A stretch of DNA of 19,219 nucleotides, taken from positions 1-19,219 of the forward strand of contig PHDR01000010.1 of NCBI GenBank assembly GCA_002841035.1, written 5' to 3'. Positions within the stretch are counted from its first letter, which is position 1, and every line of letters begins with the position of its first letter. The notes beneath the pieces are model-generated. The model had not been told where the DNA came from. It did not search any database and saw nothing but the letters and a program-made list of their open reading frames with translations. Positions 7,591 to 13,967 of this stretch are shown here, in pieces. The stretch comes from Bacteroidetes bacterium HGW-Bacteroidetes-12 (GTDB lineage Bacteria > Bacteroidota > Bacteroidia > Flavobacteriales_E > Vicingaceae). Position numbers and translations under genes: made by a program.

Positions 7591-8661
7591 ATGGCGACTT
7601 GGAGTTTAACATCACTTCCATTAAATATTGACTTAGAAACTAAAAATGTTTTAAAAGCTTTACCAGCTGCACACGCTGCGTTGGCTGAATTAAAAGGGAT
7701 TGCTTCTACCATACCCAATCAAAATATCTTGATAAATACACTTGGATTACAAGAAGCAAAAGATAGCTCTGCAATTGAAAATATTATAACAACGCACGAT
7801 GACTTATATAAATCGGGACTGAATTTAGATGCTTTTAAATCGCTTCAAGCTAAAGAAGTGCAAAATTATATTTCAGCATTAAAGAAAGGATTTGAACTAA
7901 TCACCACAACAGGCTTACTGACCAATAAAAGTATTTTACAAATTCAAGAAATTTTGGAAGATAATAAGGCTGAGTTTAGAAAGTTACCAGGTACTGCATT
8001 AAAAAATGCTGTTACTGGCGAAACAATCTACACGCCTCCACAAAATTATGAGGAAATTCTGCGATTAATGGCAAATCTTGAACAATATATAAATGACCCC
8101 GAAATGCAAAATTGTGATCCATTAATTAAAATGGCAATTATACATTTTCAGTTTGAGAGTATTCACCCGTTTTATGATGGGAATGGAAGGACTGGCAGGA
8201 TAATAAATATCCTTTATTTGATTTTAGAAAAACGACAAACATTACCCATTTTATACTTAAGTAAGTATATAATTAAGCATAAAGCTGATTATTACCGATT
8301 TTTACAAAAAATTAGAGAAGATAATTTATGGGAAGATTGGATTTTGTTCATGCTAAAAGGTGTTGAAGAAACAGCAAAGGAAACAATTGAACTGATTTTA
8401 AAGATAAAGGAATTAATGCTTGATTATAAACATAGACTACGTAACAATTACAAATTTTATAGTCAAGATTTACTTAATAATTTATTCAAGCATCCTTATA
8501 CCAAGATAGAATTTGTTGTAAATGATTTAGGAGTATCGAGATTGACCGCTGCAAATTATTTAAACAAGTTAGCAGACGATAAAATGTTACGAAAACACAA
8601 ATTAGGGACTGCAAATTATTATATTAATGAAGAATTAGTTGGATTACTAACAAAAAGGTAG
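7591..8661 (+). CDS. Fic family protein, class II, with C-terminal winged helix
   Basis: Predicted AMP-transferase (some relatives also de-AMPylate) that modifies a hydroxyl side chain of a target protein using ATP. It has 356 residues, usual for the Fic_N plus Fic plus wHTH architecture. The N-terminal Fic_N region holds the inhibitory motif (S/T)xxxE(G/N) as S59-S-A-I-E63-N64, which makes it class II and self-inhibited. The catalytic loop HPFYDGNGRTGR (192-203) is complete, so activity is expected. The flap-like segment is near 143-150 (GETIYTPP). The C-terminus (about 298-345, DLGVSRLTAANYLNKL) is a winged helix that could bind DNA. It has a consensus promoter with repeated TCTTTACA sites, and it is tail to tail with hipA. 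No separate antitoxin gene is present, as expected for class II. The target is unknown. Confidence 0.93.
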   Translation: MATWSLTSLPLNIDLETKNVLKALPAAHAALAELKGIASTIPNQNILINTLGLQEAKDSSAIENIITTHDDLYKSGLNLDAFKSLQAKEVQNYISALKKGFELITTTGLLTNKSILQIQEILEDNKAEFRKLPGTALKNAVTGETIYTPPQNYEEILRLMANLEQYINDPEMQNCDPLIKMAIIHFQFESIHPFYDGNGRTGRIINILYLILEKRQTLPILYLSKYIIKHKADYYRFLQKIREDNLWEDWILFMLKGVEETAKETIELILKIKELMLDYKHRLRNNYKFYSQDLLNNLFKHPYTKIEFVVNDLGVSRLTAANYLNKLADDKMLRKHKLGTANYYINEELVGLLTKR

Positions 8662-8677
8662 TAGTTAAAGTTGATAA

Positions 8678-8705
8678 AACTTCTGTGTCCTTTGTGGTGG
8701 AGTTT
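8678..8705. repeat. Degenerate dispersed-repeat tract, copy B
   Basis: The short tract AACTTCTGTGTCCTTTGTGG, continuing to GGAGTT, lies in the 65-bp gap between the fic and hipA stop codons. It resembles the tracts on the far side of each gene (7400-7497, 10334-10450). A small hairpin AAGTT-gataa-AACTT (about 8668-8682) precedes it; it is too weak to call a terminator. Confidence 0.45.
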
Positions 8706-8726
8706 ATACTGATAAAGGAAGGATGG

Positions 8727-9956
8727 TTAATTAGCAATTAATTCCTTTATTTTTTGGCGAATCAACTGACTAGATTTTTTTGAGACTTCAGCTTCATTAG
8801 CATGTTCCATCCAATTACTACAAACCAATTTTACTTCCTTAATAATAGTGGTTACATTCTTAACTCCAAAATCTTGTGCTAACGCTATTAATTGCTTTTC
8901 TCCTGGCAACTTACCTTCTCCAGCAACAGTAGTGCTATGCATCCCATGAGCTGAGGAGGAAAAAGTAAGGTCATAAGCAGGAGCAAGCCTCCATTCTCCT
9001 TTCTCATCCATTAAAAATGAAAAATTCTTACTATGATCATCACGATTATGACTATAAACATTAAAGGCTGCTATTCTTAACACTTTTTCATAAGCTGCAA
9101 TATCTTTTTCCAATTGAAAAGCACAATCCATTAAGTGACCATAATCCATAGTGCTTCTTCTAAAATTATCATGAAGTAATCCACATACTGAATGCATGTG
9201 CTTTCTATTCCTACCATCTCTATCAAATCGTTTTGTTCCAAAGTATTTTTTACCAGAAGCTCCAGCAAACAGCCTACAATCGGTCATTTCAATTCCTGCA
9301 GCTAATGCCATTTTATGATAAGCGTACTCTATTTGTGCAATGTCTGGTAAATCTGTAGTAGAAGGAAACTTAATCATCCAATGCTCGAAACCTTTCGGCA
9401 GTTGATTTTCTCCATGAATTAACTGTTCTGTATCTTTATCATAACCTACAACTATTTTTGGTCGAGCCCCACCTGACGAACCTCCTAAGTTATATAGCTT
9501 TTCTATTATTTCAACACTAGTTCCCTCATAAACTTCTTCCATTTCATTAGCAATAGCATCTAGTTCAAGGGTATTTTTTTTTGCCTCAAATAGTTCTTTT
9601 TCGGGTCTATAAATCAACGCACCCATGCCTTTATCACCAACATACGCTAATCGATCTAAAGGCGAAACTTCTGCTGGCAAAATTCCTTCTGAAAATAATT
9701 TCCTATCTAATAACAACCTTCCCCAACCATCTGGTAAAGAATCATTAAAAACACCAAACAAACCGTCAAAAGGATTTTGCTCTGCTTTATGTAATTGATT
9801 AGTTAAGGGCAATTTAAATGGAGATATATCTAATCCCATATCCAGAAAATCAACATAGTACTTAAAATAAATATCCCCATCATCTATCAATTCTCCTAGG
9901 TCAATTTCCTCTCCTGAAAATTGTATGGAAACAATTATTTTTTTTACCTTTTCCAT
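8727..9956 (-). CDS. hipA: HipA-family Ser/Thr protein kinase toxin
   Basis: Toxin of a type II toxin-antitoxin pair. The best known relative, E. coli HipA, phosphorylates glutamyl-tRNA synthetase and stalls growth; the target here is unknown. The protein has 409 residues, close to the usual ~410-440. Kinase features: the Gly/Ser-rich loop GGSSGGARPK (158-167), which corresponds to the E. coli loop carrying autophosphorylation site Ser150; the ATP-binding Lys in HWMIKFP (K196); the catalytic H-x-x-D-x-H-x-K-N segment (D306, N311); and the metal-binding Asp in APAYD (D329). All key residues are present, so it should be active. Its ATG overlaps the hipB stop by one base (TAATG), implying translational coupling with the antitoxin. 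Confidence 0.93.
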   Translation of the reverse strand: MEKVKKIIVSIQFSGEEIDLGELIDDGDIYFKYYVDFLDMGLDISPFKLPLTNQLHKAEQNPFDGLFGVFNDSLPDGWGRLLLDRKLFSEGILPAEVSPLDRLAYVGDKGMGALIYRPEKELFEAKKNTLELDAIANEMEEVYEGTSVEIIEKLYNLGGSSGGARPKIVVGYDKDTEQLIHGENQLPKGFEHWMIKFPSTTDLPDIAQIEYAYHKMALAAGIEMTDCRLFAGASGKKYFGTKRFDRDGRNRKHMHSVCGLLHDNFRRSTMDYGHLMDCAFQLEKDIAAYEKVLRIAAFNVYSHNRDDHSKNFSFLMDEKGEWRLAPAYDLTFSSSAHGMHSTTVAGEGKLPGEKQLIALAQDFGVKNVTTIIKEVKLVCSNWMEHANEAEVSKKSSQLIRQKIKELIAN

Positions 9957-10243
9957 TACTTTCTGGTTTTATCGGAAAATAAATTTTCAATATTTTCCTT
10001 CTTATTTGATTTTAATATTTCCTCCATATCATTTAGCCTTCCTAATACATTTAATAGCCTTAATAAAGACACTAAAGATATCTGTCCTGTTTGTTCAAAT
10101 CGTCTGATACTTCCTATAGATACTCCTGATCTTTTTGCCAATTCTGGTTGAGTTAAAGCATATTCTTTCCTCAACACCTTAACTTTTGATGCCAAATTGT
10201 GTAAAACATCTACAGGGGTTTTGTTTAAACTATATTTTCCCAA
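9956..10243 (-). CDS. hipB: HipB-like helix-turn-helix antitoxin
   Basis: Small DNA-binding antitoxin, 95 residues, expected to neutralise HipA and repress the operon. The XRE-type helix-turn-helix covers about 31-52 (TQPELAKRSGVSIGSIRRFE), with an L-rich dimerisation helix after it and a charged C-terminal tail. The start is TTG at 10243 (minus strand). The frame has a stop six codons upstream and no ATG or GTG between, so TTG (or a rarer ATT) must be used. A weak start is consistent with tight dosage, which is inference. The stop overlaps the hipA ATG. Two copies of a 17-bp repeat just upstream are the likely operators. Confidence 0.85.
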   Translation of the reverse strand: MGKYSLNKTPVDVLHNLASKVKVLRKEYALTQPELAKRSGVSIGSIRRFEQTGQISLVSLLRLLNVLGRLNDMEEILKSNKKENIENLFSDKTRK

Positions 10244-10249
10244 AATACC

Positions 10250-10306
10250 AATATATTAGTAATTATGAACAAAAATAACAAAAATTAATAATATATTAGT
10301 AATTAT
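10250..10306. promoter_or_regulatory. Duplicated 17-bp site upstream of hipBA (candidate HipB operators)
   Basis: AATATATTAGTAATTAT occurs perfectly at 10250-10266 and 10290-10306, period 40 bp. Each copy has the symmetric core ATTA-G-TAAT. The first copy ends only 7 bases from the hipB start and overlaps where its -7 region should be. Paired symmetric operators just upstream are what is known for hipBA in E. coli; binding by this HipB is inferred. Confidence 0.6.
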
Positions 10307-10333
10307 ATTGATGTGATTTATAATATACATAAA

Positions 10334-10450
10334 ATAACCTCTGCACCCTCTGTACCTCTATGGTTAATTAGAAATTAATACCTTTGCGTCTCAACAAAAA
10401 AATCAGCGAATATCGTTTAAATCTGTGTTATCCGTGTTCCAACATAAAAA
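10334..10450. repeat. Degenerate dispersed-repeat tract, copy C
   Basis: Segments CTCTGCACCCTCTGTACC, CTATGGTTAATTA, AAATCAGCGAATATCG and AAATCTGTGTTATCCGTG are variants of the tracts at 7400-7497 and 8678-8705. The tract also carries TACCTTTG (10379-10386), a perfect -7 element that could start transcription about 65 nt before the downstream ATG at 10453; no matching -33 is clear. Confidence 0.5.
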
Positions 10451-10452
10451 AA

Positions 10453-10986
10453 ATGAAAAAAACCTTACTCATACTAGCACATCCACACTTACAAAAGTCC
10501 ATTAGAAATAAGCTAATTGCGGAAGAATTGGCTAATGAAAATAAGCTCGAAATACGAGACTTAACAGCTCTTTATCCCAACTACAACATCAATGTAGCTG
10601 AAGAGCAAAAAAAACTGGTAGAAGCGGATACCATTGTTTTTCAATACCCCTTGTATTGGTATAATGTTCCGCCTATTCTCAAGTTATGGATAGATGAAGT
10701 ATTTACCTATGGTTTTGCTTTTGGTAAAGGAAATTACCAATTAGAAGGCAAAAAAATAGTAGTCTCTTGTACCATTGGTAGTAATGAAGACATTTATCCA
10801 GCAGAAACGCTAGAAAAAATATTTTTTCATTTTAAAGGATTGGCAGCTTATTGCAAAATGGATTATTTTGCTGAAGTAATCTCCTTTGGAGAGGTTCATG
10901 TTACTGGAGAACCAAAAAGTGGGCTGGAAAATTCAGCAAAAAAGCATGCTGAAAAGTTGCGTCATTTATTACGTTCGGTAACGTAA
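10453..10986 (+). CDS. NAD(P)H oxidoreductase, KefF/MdaB-type flavodoxin fold
   Basis: FMN-dependent NAD(P)H:quinone-type reductase of the Flavodoxin_2 family, cytoplasmic. From ATG 10453 it has 177 residues, normal for KefF/KefG-like proteins. The first strand is KKTLLILAHP (2-11) and the second is DTIVFQYPLYWYNVPPILKLW (59-79), followed by DEVFTYGFAFG (81-91), the family's most conserved stretch. The frame extends upstream to a TTG at 10384, but those 23 residues fall in a dispersed repeat and do not resemble the family, so ATG 10453 is chosen. KefF normally regulates the KefC potassium efflux channel, but no kefC is nearby, so a free-standing quinone or electrophile reductase is as likely. 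Its last 25 bases overlap the end of the convergent polyprenyl synthase gene. Confidence 0.85.
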   Translation: MKKTLLILAHPHLQKSIRNKLIAEELANENKLEIRDLTALYPNYNINVAEEQKKLVEADTIVFQYPLYWYNVPPILKLWIDEVFTYGFAFGKGNYQLEGKKIVVSCTIGSNEDIYPAETLEKIFFHFKGLAAYCKMDYFAEVISFGEVHVTGEPKSGLENSAKKHAEKLRHLLRSVT

Positions 10987-11939
10987 GTAACTAACAGCCT
11001 CAAACCTTCTACCGCTTCGTTTTGTTCCAACTCCTTTAAAATGGTTAAGGCTTTGTTTTTATAATCGTGCATGGCTTTTTGGGTATAGGTAATCCCTCCA
11101 TACTGAACAACCAAAGCAATTACTTCTTTTACTTTTTTTCTGTTTTCATTATCATGTTTAATAGTAGAAATAATGAATTTTTTATCTTTTTCTGAAGCGA
11201 CTCCCAAGGTATAAATCAGAGGAAGTGTCATTTTCTTTTCTTTGATGTCTATTCCTGTTGGTTTGCCAATTTCCTCAGCACTTCCTCCATAGTCAAACAA
11301 ATCATCTTTAATCTGAAAAGCAATGCCCGTATATTCACCAAAAAGACGCATTTTTTCAATGTTTTCTTTATTGGCACCAACAGAATTAGCTCCGGAAGCA
11401 CAACAAGAAGCAATTAATGTAGCTGTTTTTTGTCGGATGATATCATAATAAACTTCTTCGGTAATGTCTAATTTTCGGGCTTTTTCTATTTGCAGCAATT
11501 CGCCTTCACTCATCTCTCTCACTGAGTTCGACATGATACGTAACAATTCAAATTCATCATACTCTACTGCTAACAACAATCCTTTAGAAAGCAAATAATC
11601 GCCCACCAAAACAGCTATTTTGTTTTTCCAAAGGGCATTGATAGAGAAAAACCCCCTTCTTTTATCGGAATCATCTACCACATCATCGTGTACTAAAGTT
11701 GCTGTGTGTAGCAATTCTATCATTGAAGCTGCTCTGTAGGTAGATTCTGTTGTTTCTCCAAAAACCTTGGCAGAAAGAAAAACAAACATCGGACGCATTT
11801 GCTTGCCTTTTCTTTTAATGATGTAGTTCATTATTCTATCGAGCAGCGAAACACGACTTTTCATAAAAGACCTAAATCTTGGTTCAAACTCATAGAGTTC
11901 GTGTTGTATAGGTTTTTTTATGGTGTTAACTACAGACAA
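10962..11939 (-). CDS. Long-chain polyprenyl diphosphate synthase
   Basis: Trans-prenyltransferase that condenses isopentenyl diphosphate onto allylic primers to make the menaquinone side chain (IspB/HepT-like). It has 325 residues, normal. Visible are GKQMRP (45-50), the first Asp-rich motif DDVVDD (85-90) followed by RRG, the second motif KDDLFD (211-216), and the KT pair near 171. The residues 4-5 positions before the first motif are small (A80, T81), which in this family goes with long products. The start is TTG at 11939: a stop codon (TAA) lies immediately upstream in frame, and the resulting N-terminus SVVNTIKKPI fits flavobacterial homologues as I recall them. The aminopeptidase gene ends 58 bp upstream; a -7 element and palindrome lie in that gap. 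Confidence 0.93.
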   Translation of the reverse strand: MSVVNTIKKPIQHELYEFEPRFRSFMKSRVSLLDRIMNYIIKRKGKQMRPMFVFLSAKVFGETTESTYRAASMIELLHTATLVHDDVVDDSDKRRGFFSINALWKNKIAVLVGDYLLSKGLLLAVEYDEFELLRIMSNSVREMSEGELLQIEKARKLDITEEVYYDIIRQKTATLIASCCASGANSVGANKENIEKMRLFGEYTGIAFQIKDDLFDYGGSAEEIGKPTGIDIKEKKMTLPLIYTLGVASEKDKKFIISTIKHDNENRKKVKEVIALVVQYGGITYTQKAMHDYKNKALTILKELEQNEAVEGLRLLVTYVTERNK

Positions 11940-11950
11940 TTAAAGCGATT

Positions 11951-11969
11951 TTTGTTGTCAACAAAATTA
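11951..11969 (-). promoter_or_regulatory. -7 element and palindrome ahead of the polyprenyl synthase gene
   Basis: Minus-strand TAATTTTG (complement of 11962-11969) fits TAnnTTTG. The 15-bp palindrome TTTGTTG-T-CAACAAA (11951-11965) overlaps it and the expected start of transcription. A good -33 TTTG at proper distance was not found, so promoter strength is uncertain. The predicted leader is about 17 nt. Confidence 0.4.
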
Positions 11970-11997
11970 CAGAATATTGATGAAAAACAGGGTTTAT

Positions 11998-13422
11998 TCA
12001 AAAGTTCCCTTTTTCCTTCATCAACGCTTCAATTTCCTCAATTTTTCGAGGAGCTTTTGCTGAAAGATTTTCCGGTTCACCATCGGTAATCAAAATATCA
12101 TCTTCAATTCTAACACCAATGTTCCACCATTTTGGGTCACAATCTGAACCTTCAGGTATGTAAATTCCTGGTTCAACAGTAATTACGTTGCCTGGTGTAA
12201 GTGGACCATAAAGCCCAGCATCATGCACATCTAATCCTAAATAATGTGAAGTGCCGTGCATAAAATATTTTCTAACATTAATTTTTTTATCTATAATACC
12301 TAATTCTAACAAGCGATTTGAAATAACTTCTGTTGCAGCTTGATGAGGATCCCAAAATTTATTTCCTTTCAAACAGGCATCGATACCTGCTTGTTGGGCT
12401 TCTAACACAATATTATAAATGATTTTTTGCTCTTTAGAAAATATACCTTTTGCAGGCAAAGTTCGGGTTACATCTGCAGTATATCCATGATATTCAGCAC
12501 CAATATCACTTACCAACAAATCATTTTCACCCAATATTTTTCTGTTGGTAGTATAATGCAGCACACAAGAGTTTTCGCCACTACCCAAAATGGAAGGAAA
12601 ACCTGGATATTCAGCTCCATTTTTTTTGAAAAAATATTCTACAATGGCTTCCGATTCGTATTCTTTCATGCCTGGCTTAAGGCTTTTCATCAATTCAATT
12701 TGAGCCTCACAAGTAATGTCTATGGCTTTTCGCAACAAAATAATTTCTTCCTTGCTTTTTATTTGCCGAAGTTCGGCTAAAATAGAACCAAGCAACACAT
12801 TGTCAATTTTATCGGACGAACTTTCTGTTTTGAGGTTAAATAGTTTGATGAGTGTGTAGAGGTCGTCTTTCTCTTTGGAAGTTCTAATATCTTCTGGAAT
12901 TTGAAAAACAAAAATATTGTCAAACGTATTAAATTCAGCTTCGAATGAGGCAAAATTTTGAGTTTCTATTGCCGTTTCAACTTTAAGAAAATTCAAAGCT
13001 CCATCAATACCCAACCGTTTGCCTGTCCATTGTTCGTTTTTTGGGTTTCTTTTTTGCAAAAACAAAATTTCTTTGGTGGAAAGATTATCGCTAAAGTTTT
13101 GCTGATCTTTATAAATAACAAGCATTGCATTAGGTTCTCTTAAACCAGTTAAGTAATAAAAATTTGGATCTTGATGATATTCAAAATCTACATCATTGGA
13201 GCGATTACGAACAGGATTAGCAAAAAAAACAGCCACCGAATTTGCCGGCATTTTATCTCGAAGTGCTTGCCTGTTTTTGGCAAAAAATTCAGCAGGAAGT
13301 AGGTCCTTGTCGTATTCATATTGTTGCGGAATTTCGGTAAGCACTATTGGTTTTTCTTCCTGAGCAATGGTTGTTGCCGAAAAAAATAAAAGAGCCGTAA
13401 GTAATAAAAAAATAGGATACAT
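11998..13422 (-). CDS. Exported Xaa-Pro aminopeptidase (aminopeptidase P, M24B)
   Basis: Dinuclear metal peptidase removing N-terminal residues that precede proline. It has 474 residues: a signal peptide (1-20, MYPIFLLLTALLFFSATTIA), an AMP_N domain (about 40-200) and a creatinase-fold catalytic domain (about 222-455). Metal ligands are recognisable: D306 (VSDIGAEY), D317 (TADVTRT), H393 (GTSHYLGLDVHD), E417 (VEPGIY) and E440 (RIEDD). All five are present, so it should be active. The signal peptide places it in the periplasm, unlike cytosolic E. coli PepP; the lack of a lipobox Cys or T9SS domain argues against other sites. ATG at 13422 is followed directly by the signal peptide. It lies upstream of the polyprenyl synthase gene on the same strand; no functional link is evident. 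Confidence 0.93.
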   Translation of the reverse strand: MYPIFLLLTALLFFSATTIAQEEKPIVLTEIPQQYEYDKDLLPAEFFAKNRQALRDKMPANSVAVFFANPVRNRSNDVDFEYHQDPNFYYLTGLREPNAMLVIYKDQQNFSDNLSTKEILFLQKRNPKNEQWTGKRLGIDGALNFLKVETAIETQNFASFEAEFNTFDNIFVFQIPEDIRTSKEKDDLYTLIKLFNLKTESSSDKIDNVLLGSILAELRQIKSKEEIILLRKAIDITCEAQIELMKSLKPGMKEYESEAIVEYFFKKNGAEYPGFPSILGSGENSCVLHYTTNRKILGENDLLVSDIGAEYHGYTADVTRTLPAKGIFSKEQKIIYNIVLEAQQAGIDACLKGNKFWDPHQAATEVISNRLLELGIIDKKINVRKYFMHGTSHYLGLDVHDAGLYGPLTPGNVITVEPGIYIPEGSDCDPKWWNIGVRIEDDILITDGEPENLSAKAPRKIEEIEALMKEKGNF

Positions 13423-13460
13423 TTTATAGTTTTAAAAAGGTAAATAAAAATTCCATCCAC

Positions 13461-13496
13461 AAAAAAACGCTGCTACGAAAGTAACAGCGTTTTTTT
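13461..13496 (-). terminator. Rho-independent terminator after rpmB
   Basis: AAAAACGCTGCTAC (13463-13476), a GAAA loop and GTAACAGCGTTTTT (13481-13494) form a 14-bp stem with one C-A mismatch. T-tracts occur on both sides, so it is symmetric. It sits 30 bp beyond the rpmB stop codon and before the aminopeptidase start, separating the two minus-strand genes. Confidence 0.88.
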
Positions 13497-13523
13497 ATAT
13501 AAACTAAACTTTATTAAAAAATC

Positions 13524-13757
13524 TTAAATAAATCCTTTATCGTATGCTTTTTTTAATGAAGCTTCCAAACCAATTTTATCAATGGTTCTAATACCAGCAG
13601 CAGATACTTTTAATGTTATCCACATATCTTGCTCAGCTAAATAGAATTTTTTAACAAACAAATTCGGTAAAAATTTTCTTTTTGTTCTTCTTTTAGAGTG
13701 AGAAACATTATTACCTGTAATTACACTTTTTCCGGTTATTTGACAAACTTTAGACAT
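13524..13757 (-). CDS. rpmB: 50S ribosomal protein L28
   Basis: Large-subunit ribosomal protein, 77 residues, full length for Bacteroidetes L28. The N-terminus MSKVCQITGKSVITGNNVSH and the following basic KRRTKRKFLPNL block are diagnostic, and the C-terminal KIGLEASLKKAYDKG helix matches the family. It has a promoter at 13788-13819 and a strong terminator 30 bp after the stop, so it is transcribed alone here. In many flavobacteria rpmG and a small DUF4295 gene follow directly; they are absent at this position. The lysine/arginine-rich composition is normal for the family. Confidence 0.97.
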   Translation of the reverse strand: MSKVCQITGKSVITGNNVSHSKRRTKRKFLPNLFVKKFYLAEQDMWITLKVSAAGIRTIDKIGLEASLKKAYDKGFI

Positions 13758-13787
13758 CGCTTCTTGGTTTTAAATTTTAAAGGAGGG

Positions 13788-13819
13788 CAAAATAAGGCAT
13801 TTTTATTTGAAATATCAAA
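13788..13819 (-). promoter_or_regulatory. Promoter for rpmB
   Basis: On the minus strand TTTG (complement of 13816-13819), a 20-nt spacer and TTATTTTG (complement of 13788-13795) match the consensus with one mismatch in the -7 box. The predicted leader is about 25 nt. Confidence 0.5.
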
Positions 13820-13885
13820 AAAATAAAAAGAAAATATTCTTCAAATCATTTTTGGCAGCAAAACTATACATTTGTTTGCTTTGCG

Positions 13886-13917
13886 TTTGAAAATAGCAGA
13901 TAAAATATGTAGCTTCG
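13886..13917 (+). promoter_or_regulatory. Promoter for icd
   Basis: TTTG (13886-13889), a 20-nt spacer and TAGCTTCG (13910-13917, one mismatch to TAnnTTTG). The predicted leader is about 45 nt. A second perfect -7-like box TACATTTG (13867-13874) lacks a well placed -33. The 210-bp gap to rpmB therefore holds two divergent promoters and no other feature. Confidence 0.45.
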
Positions 13918-13967
13918 CATTCTAAATTTTATAAAATTGCTAATATCATTAATTACATAACTTAATC

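Noticed and set aside
8668..8682. Terminator between fic and hipA
   Set aside because: A 5-bp AT-rich stem (AAGTT/AACTT) without a U-run is not credible as an intrinsic terminator.
12427..12780. 117-codon plus-strand open frame inside the aminopeptidase gene
   Set aside because: Antisense to a complete M24 catalytic domain; composition rich in Phe/Ser/Lys as expected of a shadow frame; no promoter or homology.
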